Positions 57,187 to 64,000 of a stretch of DNA of 64,000 bases are shown here, piece by piece. Under the pieces are notes generated by a model. It saw nothing but the letters and a program-made list of their open reading frames with translations. It ran no database searches and was not told the origin of the DNA. Position numbers and translations under genes: made by a program. Positions within the stretch are counted from its first letter, which is position 1, and every line of letters begins with the position of its first letter. The stretch is from Paracoccus denitrificans. GTDB taxonomy: Bacteria > Pseudomonadota > Alphaproteobacteria > Rhodobacterales > Rhodobacteraceae. The DNA lies in assembly GCA_005768755.1 (NCBI GenBank), contig VAFL01000003.1, forward strand, positions 1 to 64,000, read 5' to 3'.

Positions 57187-58290
57187 TTGACGAATATGGC
57201 CCATGATGACGGTTTCGTCGTCTTCGATCATGTGCAGAAAAGTTATGACGGACAGTCACTTGTCGTCAAAGATCTGAATCTTTCCATTGGCCGGGGCGAG
57301 TTCCTGACCATGCTTGGCCCGTCAGGATCGGGAAAGACGACCTGCCTGATGATGCTGGCAGGCTTCGAAACCGCCACCCATGGCCAGATCTTGCTGGATG
57401 GCAAGAATATCAACGACGTGCCACCGCATAAGCGCGGCATCGGCATGGTGTTCCAGAATTATGCACTGTTTCCGCATATGACGGTCGGCGAAAACCTGTC
57501 CTTCCCGCTGGAAGTGCGCGGCATTGGCAAGGCCGAACGCGAGGATCGGATCAAGCGCGCACTGGATATGGTGCAGATGGGTGCTTTCGCCAACCGCCGC
57601 CCGGCCCAGCTTTCCGGCGGCCAGCAGCAGCGCATCGCACTGGCGCGGGCGTTGGTCTTCGATCCGAAGCTGGTGTTGATGGACGAACCGCTCGGCGCGC
57701 TGGATAAGCAGCTGCGCGAGCATATGCAGTTCGAGATCAAGGCACTGCATGAACGGTTGGGCGTGACCGTGGTCTATGTCACCCACGATCAGGGCGAGGC
57801 GCTGACCATGTCGGATCGTATCGCTGTCTTCAATGATGGCCGTATCCAGCAACTCGCCGAGCCGGCCGATCTGTATGAGCGCCCGGAAAACAGCTTCGTC
57901 GCCGGGTTCATCGGCGAAAACAACGCGCTCAGCGGCACCATTGCGGCGCTTGAGGGCGACAGGGCGACCGTCAAGCTGTGGAATGGCGATATTATCGACG
58001 CAACGGCTGTGAACGTCCGTGAGGTCGGCCAGCCGACCACGGTTTCGATCCGGCCGGAAAGGATCGAGTTCAAGCCCGAACTCATGCCCGAAGGTGCCCA
58101 TAGCCTGCCGGCCGAGGTCGTCGATGTCGTCTATATGGGCGACATATTGCGGACCCGGTTGAAGATCGCCGGACAGGACGATTTCGTGATGAAATATCGC
58201 AACACGCTGGGACAGACGCGTCTTCGTCCCGGCGAACAGATAAGCGTCGGCTGGCATCCGCAGGATGCCCGCGCGCTCGATCCGGTTTGA
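57187..58290 (+). CDS. ABC transporter ATP-binding protein, spermidine/putrescine-type
   Basis: A 367-aa ATPase of the PotA group. Walker A is GPSGSGKTT, the signature LSGGQQQRIALARAL, and Walker B VLMDEPLGALD with VTHDQGEALTMSDR. A C-terminal TOBE domain (about 285-355) follows. It energises the adjacent binding protein and two permeases. AAGGGA lies 7 bases before a TTG at 57187 but 16 before the ATG at 57196, so TTG is chosen with caution. Confidence 0.93.
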   Translation: MTNMAHDDGFVVFDHVQKSYDGQSLVVKDLNLSIGRGEFLTMLGPSGSGKTTCLMMLAGFETATHGQILLDGKNINDVPPHKRGIGMVFQNYALFPHMTVGENLSFPLEVRGIGKAEREDRIKRALDMVQMGAFANRRPAQLSGGQQQRIALARALVFDPKLVLMDEPLGALDKQLREHMQFEIKALHERLGVTVVYVTHDQGEALTMSDRIAVFNDGRIQQLAEPADLYERPENSFVAGFIGENNALSGTIAALEGDRATVKLWNGDIIDATAVNVREVGQPTTVSIRPERIEFKPELMPEGAHSLPAEVVDVVYMGDILRTRLKIAGQDDFVMKYRNTLGQTRLRPGEQISVGWHPQDARALDPV

Positions 58291-58368
58291 TAAGAACCGG
58301 CACCCGGCGCGATGCCCGCGCCCAATGATAACGGCCAATGCGCCGACGAAACGCAACAGGAGATTTCG

Positions 58369-59442
58369 ATGAAAAAGACCCTGATTCTGACTTCCGCGCT
58401 GTGCAGCTTCGGCTTCGCGGCCTCGGCGCAGGAAGTAAACCTGCTCAGCTGGGGCGGTGCTTACGGAAATTCACATCTGGAAGCCTATGCCAAGCCCTTC
58501 ACCGCCGAAACCGGTATCGCCGTGAACATTGCCGATGCCGACAACCCGGCCACGCCGATCAAGGCCATGGTCGAGGCCGGCAACGTCACCAGCGACGTGG
58601 CATCGGTCGAATATGCCGATGCCGTTCGGCTGTGCGATGAAGGTCTGCTGGAGGAAATCGACGCGACCACGCTGACCGCGGCCGAAGACGGCACAGCGGC
58701 CACGGACGACTATATCGAAGGCGGCGTAACCGATTGCTTCGTGGCGACCGACGTCTATTCCATGGTCGAGGTCTACGACGATTCGAAGTTCCCCGACGCC
58801 AAACCTGCTGGTCCGGCCGATTTCTTCGACCTGGAGAAATTCCCCGGCAAGCGCACGATGCGCAAGGGCGCGAAGTTCAACCTTGAATTCGCGCTGATGG
58901 CGGATGGCGTACCGGCCGCGGAAGTCTATGACGTGCTTGGCACGCCGGAAGGTGTCGACCGTGCCTTTGCAAAACTGGACACGATCAAGAACGACGTGAT
59001 CTGGTGGGAGGCCGGCGCACAGCCGCCGCAGCTTCTGGCTGACGGCGAGGTCACAATGGCCTATGCCTTCAACGGCCGGATCTTCGACGCCGCGATGAAG
59101 GACAACAAGCCCTTCAAGATCGTCTGGGACGGCCAGATCTATGAAATGGAAGGCTGGGTCGTTCCGAAAGGCGCGCCGAACATGGAACAGGCACTGGAAT
59201 TCATCGCCTTCTCGACCGCGCCTGCAAACCAGGCCCGTGCTGCCGAATTCATCAGCTATGGCCCGCCGCGCAAATCCGCCGCCGCCATCGTTGGCAATAT
59301 CGAAGGCACCGAAGAGCCGATGGGTCCGCACCTGCCAACGACCGAGGCCAATATGGGCAACGCGCTCGGTTCGAACCTGGATTTCTGGGTGGACCACGAT
59401 TCCGAGCTGAACGAGCGTTTCAACGCCTGGCTGGCTGGTTGA
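58369..59442 (+). CDS. Polyamine-type ABC transporter periplasmic binding protein
   Basis: A 357-aa solute-binding protein with a signal peptide (MKKTLILTSALCSFGFAASA). It has the PotD/PotF fold marks EVNLLSWGGAYGNSHLEAYAKPF, DVASVEYADAVRLCDEGLLEEID and YEMEGWVVPKGAPN, and aromatic residues suited to cations. It is the second gene of the operon; AGGAG precedes ATG 58369. The substrate is probably a polyamine or similar amine, by family. Confidence 0.92.
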   Translation: MKKTLILTSALCSFGFAASAQEVNLLSWGGAYGNSHLEAYAKPFTAETGIAVNIADADNPATPIKAMVEAGNVTSDVASVEYADAVRLCDEGLLEEIDATTLTAAEDGTAATDDYIEGGVTDCFVATDVYSMVEVYDDSKFPDAKPAGPADFFDLEKFPGKRTMRKGAKFNLEFALMADGVPAAEVYDVLGTPEGVDRAFAKLDTIKNDVIWWEAGAQPPQLLADGEVTMAYAFNGRIFDAAMKDNKPFKIVWDGQIYEMEGWVVPKGAPNMEQALEFIAFSTAPANQARAAEFISYGPPRKSAAAIVGNIEGTEEPMGPHLPTTEANMGNALGSNLDFWVDHDSELNERFNAWLAG

Positions 59443-59452
59443 TCTGACGACC

Positions 59453-59482
59453 CCGGCCGCGCACATGTGCGGCCGGTTTTTT
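59453..59482 (+). terminator. Internal stem-loop/attenuator after the binding-protein gene
   Basis: CCGGCCGC (59453-59460) pairs with GCGGCCGG (59469-59476), followed by six T. It sits 11 bases after the binding-protein stop and 15 before the permease start. It probably stops part of transcription and protects the upstream mRNA, giving more binding protein than permease. Confidence 0.7.
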
Positions 59483-59496
59483 ACTGGAAAGACCAT

Positions 59497-60792
59497 ATGG
59501 CATCACCACTTGATCCACATGCGGCGATCGTGACAGAGGCCGGGGGAATCGACGCGCCCCTGACGACCGCAGACGGTCAGCCTCTGAAAAGGGCGCTGTC
59601 GAGGGCTTCCCGCAAGGCGCGGTGGCGGGCCTTCCTGCTGGTCGCGCCGCTTCTGGTCTTCATTCTGGTCACGTTCGTGATGCCGATCGGGCAAATGCTC
59701 TATCGTTCAGTGCACAATGACGGTTTTGCGGCGAACATGCCGCAGATTTCTGCCTGGTTCGCCCAGACCGAGCCGGGCACCACGCCGGACGAGACGGCCT
59801 TCGCCGCGCTCGCCGCCGATCTTCAGGCCTCGGCCGAGGGACGCAGCATCGGGATTGTCGGGACCCGGATCAACTATGAGATGCCTGGCACGCGCTCGTT
59901 GTTCACGTCGACGGGACGGAAGGTGCGTGACGGGATCGAACCGCCCTATCGCGAGTCCTTGCTGGAGATAGACGAGGATTGGGGCGATCCCGCGCTGTGG
60001 GCGTCGATGCGCAATTCCTCGACGGCCTATACCGACAGCTTCTACCTCGCTTCGCTTGACCGGACACGCGATGTGAATGGCGATATCGTGCAGGTGAACG
60101 AAAACCGGCGCGTCTACATCATGCTGTTCCTGCGCACCCTGTGGCTGTCGGCGCTTGTGACTGTCATGACGTTCGTGCTGGGCTTTCCGATTGCGCATCT
60201 TCTGGCGACGCTGCCGCTGCGCAAGTCGAACCTGCTGATGATCCTTGTGCTGCTGCCTTTCTGGACGTCACTTCTGGTGCGCACGACAAGCTGGATGGTT
60301 CTGCTGCAGCAGCAGGGCGTGGTCAATGATCTGCTGATCTGGCTGGGCGTGATCGACAACGGCGGCCGCCTGAAGATGATGTACAACCAGACCGGCACGA
60401 TCATCGCGATGACCCATATCCTGCTGCCCTTCATGATCCTGCCGCTTTATTCCGTCATGCGCACGATCAATCCCAGTTATGTCCGCGCCGCGCGCAGCCT
60501 TGGCGCGACAAGCTGGACGGCCTTCCGCCGCATCTATTTCCCGCAGACCCTGCCGGGACTGGGGGCTGGCGCGCTGTTGGTGTTCATTCTCGCCGTCGGC
60601 TATTACATCACGCCCGCGCTTGTCGGGGGCGCGTCAGGTCAGCTGATTTCCAACATGATCGCTGAACACATGACCGGCACGCTCAACTGGTCGATGGCTG
60701 CCGCATTGGCGGCGATCCTTCTGGCCTGCGTGCTGATCCTGTACTGGATCTATGACCGCCTGGTCGGCGTCGACAATCTGAAGCTGGGATAA
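59497..60792 (+). CDS. ABC transporter permease, polyamine-type (PotB-like)
   Basis: A 431-aa permease with six helices. The first helix is at about 43-64. A long periplasmic segment of about 130 residues lies between helices 1 and 2 (roughly 70-200). The coupling motif is SYVRAARSLGATSWTAFRRIYFPQTLPG (EAA-type loop). The N-terminal ~40 residues are cytoplasmic. It is followed 4 bp later by the second permease gene. Confidence 0.92.
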   Translation: MASPLDPHAAIVTEAGGIDAPLTTADGQPLKRALSRASRKARWRAFLLVAPLLVFILVTFVMPIGQMLYRSVHNDGFAANMPQISAWFAQTEPGTTPDETAFAALAADLQASAEGRSIGIVGTRINYEMPGTRSLFTSTGRKVRDGIEPPYRESLLEIDEDWGDPALWASMRNSSTAYTDSFYLASLDRTRDVNGDIVQVNENRRVYIMLFLRTLWLSALVTVMTFVLGFPIAHLLATLPLRKSNLLMILVLLPFWTSLLVRTTSWMVLLQQQGVVNDLLIWLGVIDNGGRLKMMYNQTGTIIAMTHILLPFMILPLYSVMRTINPSYVRAARSLGATSWTAFRRIYFPQTLPGLGAGALLVFILAVGYYITPALVGGASGQLISNMIAEHMTGTLNWSMAAALAAILLACVLILYWIYDRLVGVDNLKLG

Positions 60793-60796
60793 GGAT

Positions 60797-61768
60797 ATGG
60801 CGCTTCCAACCTATGCAACGCCTCTGGAACGGATCTGGCACTGGACCTATCTGGTCATCTGCACGCTGATCTTCATATTCCTGATCGCGCCGATCCTGAT
60901 CATCATCCCGCTCAGCTTCAACACAGAGCCATATTTCACCTTCACCCAAGAAATGCTGTCGCTTGACCCCGACGGGTTCTCGATGAGGTGGTATGACAGC
61001 CTGATGACCTTCGGGATGGCGCAACCGGATGCGCCGCGTGGTGGCGCGTGGCTGGCGGACATGTGGGCCAATGCAAAATGGGTAAATGCTGCCAAGAACT
61101 CTATCATCATCGGGCTGTTCTCGACGGTGCTGGCGACGGTGCTTGGCACTTTGGCTGCGCTTGGCCTGTCGCGGCCGGAAATGCCGTTCCGCAGGTTGAT
61201 CATGGCAATCCTGATCTCGCCCATGATCGTGCCGCTGATCATCACCGCGACCGGGCTGTTTTTCTTCTATTCTTCGGCCTGCGTTCCGCAAAATTCCTGG
61301 ATGGCCAGCATTTTCGCGCCAGTCCTGTCGAATTCGGGATGTCTGGCGAACACATATCTGGGCGTGATCCTGGCCCACGCCACGCTGGGGATACCTTTCG
61401 TTATCATCACCGTGACCGCAACGCTGGTGGGCTTTGATCAGTCGCTGAACCGTGCCGCCGCCAGTCTGGGTGCGAACCCGCGCACGACCTTCTTTCGGGT
61501 GACGATGCCGCTGATCCTGCCCGGCGTGATCTCGGGCGCGCTGTTTGCTTTTGTCACGTCCTTTGACGAAGTCGTCGCTGTCCTGTTCATCGCAGGACCA
61601 GAGCAGCAGACGATCCCGCGCCAGATGTGGAACGGTATTCGCGAGCAGATCAGTCCGGCGATCCTTGCCGTCGCAACGCTGCTGGTTGTGTTCTCGATTG
61701 CACTGCTGACAACGGTCGAGCTGCTGCGCCGCCGTTCGGAACGCATTCGTGGCGTGACACCGGGTTAA
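60797..61768 (+). CDS. ABC transporter permease, polyamine-type (PotC-like)
   Basis: A 323-aa permease with six helices and the EAA-type loop QSLNRAAASLGANPRTTFFRVTMPLILPG. Two Cys lie in a periplasmic loop of about 18 residues between them (SACVPQNSW and SNSGCLANTY) and may form a disulfide. It completes the transporter with the ATPase, binding protein and first permease. Its stop overlaps the convergent AEC gene by 4 bp. Confidence 0.93.
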   Translation: MALPTYATPLERIWHWTYLVICTLIFIFLIAPILIIIPLSFNTEPYFTFTQEMLSLDPDGFSMRWYDSLMTFGMAQPDAPRGGAWLADMWANAKWVNAAKNSIIIGLFSTVLATVLGTLAALGLSRPEMPFRRLIMAILISPMIVPLIITATGLFFFYSSACVPQNSWMASIFAPVLSNSGCLANTYLGVILAHATLGIPFVIITVTATLVGFDQSLNRAAASLGANPRTTFFRVTMPLILPGVISGALFAFVTSFDEVVAVLFIAGPEQQTIPRQMWNGIREQISPAILAVATLLVVFSIALLTTVELLRRRSERIRGVTPG

Positions 61769-62706
61769 CCCAGGATCATCAGCCAGACCGAGATGGTGAC
61801 GACGGCGCCCATCGTCGCGGCCAGCACGGTCGAGGCTGCGACCCGCTTGGCCACCCCGTAGATAGACGCGAAAAGATAAGCGTTGACGCCCGGCGCGGTG
61901 GCGGCAGTCACGACAGCCGATCGCATTGCGGCCAGGTCCAGCCCGAAGGCGCGACCCATCCCGTAGGTGATTGCCGGATGAAGGATCAACGACGCAGCAC
62001 AGCACATCAGGATCAGGCGCGTGTCGCCTTCAGGACGGTAGCGGTACAGGATGCCGCCAAGCGCGAACAACGCCGAAGGCAGGGCTGCCCGTGCGATCAT
62101 CGCGACGCCCTCCCAGAAACCCTGGGGCAGCACCAGCCCCGCCTGCATCAGCAGGTTCATCGCAAGCCCGCTGAGAATGCCGATGACCAGGGGCGTGCGC
62201 AGCACGCCCGTCAATGCACGCAGCGCGACCCGGCCGACCGAAAGCTGCTGTCCGCGCGCGCGCGTAAATTCCATCACGGTGATCCCGAACGTATAAAGCA
62301 GCGGCGAATGAAGGGTGATGATGGCCCAGTTCCCGGCAAGCGCTTGTGTGCCATAGGCGCGTTCGGTGATCGGAATTCCCAGCAGAAGAGAGTTTGAGAA
62401 CAGGCAGACAAAGCCAATGGCAACCGCGTCTTCAGGCGCACGCCCCATCCAGCGGGCACCGGCGACCCCAACCCCGAACGAGGCAAAGGCACCGGTATAG
62501 AATGCCAGCAGCATTGGCATGTTGAACTCTGCCGTCAGGTCCAGCTTGGCAATTGACTGAAAAAGCAGGACCGGCACCGCAAAGTTCTGTGCGAAACGCA
62601 TCACGCCGTCGACTGCGGATTCTGAAAACAGGCCGCGCCATGTGACCAGATATCCGAAGCCCAGAACCAGAAATACCGGCAGAACGACGTCGAAAAGGAT
62701 GCTCAT
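61765..62706 (-). CDS. AEC (auxin efflux carrier) family transporter
   Basis: A 313-aa membrane protein with ten helices in two five-helix halves, typical of AEC permeases: FDVVLPVFLVLGFGYLVTWRG at the start and VLAATMGAVVTISVWLMILG at the end. Members carry malonate, malate or other organic acids; the substrate here is unknown. It overlaps the MBL gene stop by 4 bp at its start. Confidence 0.9.
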   Translation of the reverse strand: MSILFDVVLPVFLVLGFGYLVTWRGLFSESAVDGVMRFAQNFAVPVLLFQSIAKLDLTAEFNMPMLLAFYTGAFASFGVGVAGARWMGRAPEDAVAIGFVCLFSNSLLLGIPITERAYGTQALAGNWAIITLHSPLLYTFGITVMEFTRARGQQLSVGRVALRALTGVLRTPLVIGILSGLAMNLLMQAGLVLPQGFWEGVAMIARAALPSALFALGGILYRYRPEGDTRLILMCCAASLILHPAITYGMGRAFGLDLAAMRSAVVTAATAPGVNAYLFASIYGVAKRVAASTVLAATMGAVVTISVWLMILG

Positions 62707-63506
62707 GCCTCGACCTCAAGCACCATGCCGTCAAAGGCGGGCTTGATATGTTCCGGGGTTTCCGCGTCGGTTGCGTCGTAATCCAGGTCAATATGCATGT
62801 TGGTCAGGATGCCACGCGCGGTGCCGGACCGCGCCAGCCATTCCAGCGTCAGTGCCAGATGGGCGTGGCTGGGGTGCGGATCATGGCGCAACGCATCGCA
62901 AATGAAAATTTCGGGCTTGCCAATGACGGACCACGCGTCTTCGGGGATTGTCTGGACATCGGGCAGGTAGACGATGCCGCCGCCGGAAGTGGCGATTTTC
63001 AGGCCGAGTGCCGGGATTTCGCCGTGTGGGACTTCGAAAGGAGAGATTTCGATCGGACCGCCTTTGCCGTCGATGACGACCGGCCCTTCGAAGGCGTGCA
63101 GGTCGACAACCGGGGGATAGTTCGATCCGGGCGGGGTCTGAAAGATATAGTCGAAGCGTCCGATCAGCTGTTCGGCCGTCGGCGTATCGGCATAACCTTG
63201 AACCCGCGCACGCGCATTATAGGCAAGTTGGCGCAGGTCATCGATGCCATGGACATGATCGGCATGGGGGTGGGTCCAGATGACCGCGTCCAGCGTCACA
63301 ACGTCGGTGTCCAACAGTTGCGGCACCATGTCCGGCCCGGTATCGACCAGCACCTGGGTCTTTCCATCCGGGCCGATCCGCTGGATCAGCAGTGAACAGC
63401 GGCGGCGGCGGTTCTTCGGATTGGCCGGGTCACAGGCGCCCCAGTTTCCGCCGATACGCGGCACCCCCCCGGACGATCCACAGCCGAGGATGGTGACACG
63501 GATCAT
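62703..63506 (-). CDS. MBL-fold metallohydrolase (PhnP-like)
   Basis: A 267-aa protein with the metallo-beta-lactamase zinc motif in WTHPHADHVHGIDDL (HxHxDH), a later CDALRHDPHPSHAHL ligand region and a start ILGCGSSGGVPRIGGNWGACDP seen in the PhnP group. PhnP hydrolyses cyclic phosphodiesters; some relatives act on other phosphodiesters. It overlaps the TatD gene stop by 4 bp, an arrangement common in alphaproteobacteria. Confidence 0.93.
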   Translation of the reverse strand: MIRVTILGCGSSGGVPRIGGNWGACDPANPKNRRRRCSLLIQRIGPDGKTQVLVDTGPDMVPQLLDTDVVTLDAVIWTHPHADHVHGIDDLRQLAYNARARVQGYADTPTAEQLIGRFDYIFQTPPGSNYPPVVDLHAFEGPVVIDGKGGPIEISPFEVPHGEIPALGLKIATSGGGIVYLPDVQTIPEDAWSVIGKPEIFICDALRHDPHPSHAHLALTLEWLARSGTARGILTNMHIDLDYDATDAETPEHIKPAFDGMVLEVEA

Positions 63507-64000
63507 GCGGCGGCCTTGGTGAACAGACGGTCAAAGTTTTCGGACGTAAGCGCCGCGAAGTCGGCATAGCTCATCCCGTAAAGTTCAGCGCCAACGGCGG
63601 CCGTGCGCGTGACGAAGGCGGGTTCGTTCCTGCGCCCGCGATGGGGTGGGGGGGCCAGATAGGGCGCGTCGGTTTCGACAAGGATGCGGTCGCGCGGCGC
63701 GCGCGCGAAGACGTCGCGCAACTCGGTCGAGCGGGGGAAGGCTGCGATGCCGGACATCGACAGGTAAAAGCCCAGATCAAGTGCGGCCTCAGCCAACGCC
63801 GGGCCGGAACTGAAGCAATGCATCACACAGGCATAGGGCCCGGCGCGATGTTCCTCGGTCAGGATGCGGGCCATGTCCTCATCCGCGTCGCGGGCATGGA
63901 TGATCAGCGGCAGTCCGGTCTGGCGGGCGGCCTCGATATGAATACGCAGGCTTTCCTGCTGTGCGGTGGCACTTTCGGCGGTATAATGGTAATCGAGCCC
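63503..64000 (-). CDS. TatD family deoxyribonuclease (N-terminus cut by window end)
   Basis: A partial gene: the C-terminal ~165 residues, with the frame open to the window edge. Visible marks are GLDYHYTAES at the edge, LPLIIHARDADED (metal ligand His), VMHCFSS, FYLSMSGIAAF and VETDAPYLAPPPHRGRRNEP with the final Asp ligand. TatD proteins are metal-dependent 3'-5' exonucleases. The usual N-terminal HxH motif lies outside the window. It is first in the tatD-MBL-AEC run. Confidence 0.93.
   Translation of the reverse strand, partial: GLDYHYTAESATAQQESLRIHIEAARQTGLPLIIHARDADEDMARILTEEHRAGPYACVMHCFSSGPALAEAALDLGFYLSMSGIAAFPRSTELRDVFARAPRDRILVETDAPYLAPPPHRGRRNEPAFVTRTAAVGAELYGMSYADFAALTSENFDRLFTKAAA

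Overview
The window is a GC-rich, densely packed chromosomal segment from an alphaproteobacterium of the Rhodobacterales, most likely Paracoccus or a close relative. The best taxonomic cue is a periplasmic cytochrome c very like Paracoccus denitrificans c550 next to an aa3 oxidase subunit I of 558 residues. Supporting cues are an NDUFA12-type complex I protein, a CP4-like (class II) EPSP synthase, and a split histidine operon with many ATGA stop/start overlaps. No assembly context was available, so the genus is an inference.

Layout, left to right. 1-2.05 kb: the end of a copper P1B-ATPase, then a small integration scar. The scar holds a 3' fragment of an initiator tRNA-Met gene with its terminator, a 13-bp direct repeat and a tyrosine integrase that abuts dusA. 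2.05-9.4 kb: dusA, a TSUP permease and aroA form one run; a VOC protein, an NDUFA12-mlaD-DUF2155 cluster and a convergent aat-accC-accB block follow. 9.4-10.1 kb: no convincing gene. 10.1-14 kb: hisB-hisH / hisA-61 aa membrane protein-hisF-hisE on the minus strand, split by a DUF2147 gene on the plus strand and a tiny VOC-gene remnant. 14-16 kb: Trk/Ktr-type K+ uptake pair. 16.2-17.1 kb: an 851-bp IS5-family (IS427-like) insertion sequence lying only 15-17 bp upstream of a BCCT transporter gene.

18.9-25.7 kb: coiled-coil protein-zapA, purF, cvpA, radA and the LolCE/LolD lipoprotein exporter. 25.7-32.5 kb: ClC channel, D-lactate dehydrogenase, small membrane protein, GH25 lysozyme-like lipoprotein, CPBP protein, aspS. 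32.7-38.1 kb: small ordinary genes, including a stand-alone response regulator, an M48 lipoprotein and a 120-aa protein that may have a cold-shock-like fold, preceded by AT-rich DNA. 38.2-48.5 kb: ilvBN, bpt, glnE, a fusion of an MshEN-like domain to a membrane GT2 glycosyltransferase, carA and a YqeY protein. 48.6-52.7 kb: DUF2244, VOC, ctaD, cycA, lipB. 52.9-56.8 kb: an ECF sigma factor gene overlapping a membrane-anchored VWA protein, then an unknown secreted protein. 56.9-61.8 kb: tRNA-Leu(GAG) and a polyamine-type ABC operon with an internal stem-loop. 61.8-64 kb: AEC transporter, MBL hydrolase and a TatD nuclease cut by the window edge.

Most of the window is housekeeping: amino-acid, fatty-acid and purine synthesis, translation, envelope biogenesis and respiration. 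The parts worth a second look are the integration scar, the IS insertion in front of the BCCT gene, the sigma/VWA pair, the MshEN-GT2 fusion and the small OB-fold-like protein. No CRISPR array, phage block, toxin-antitoxin pair or clear defence system was seen.
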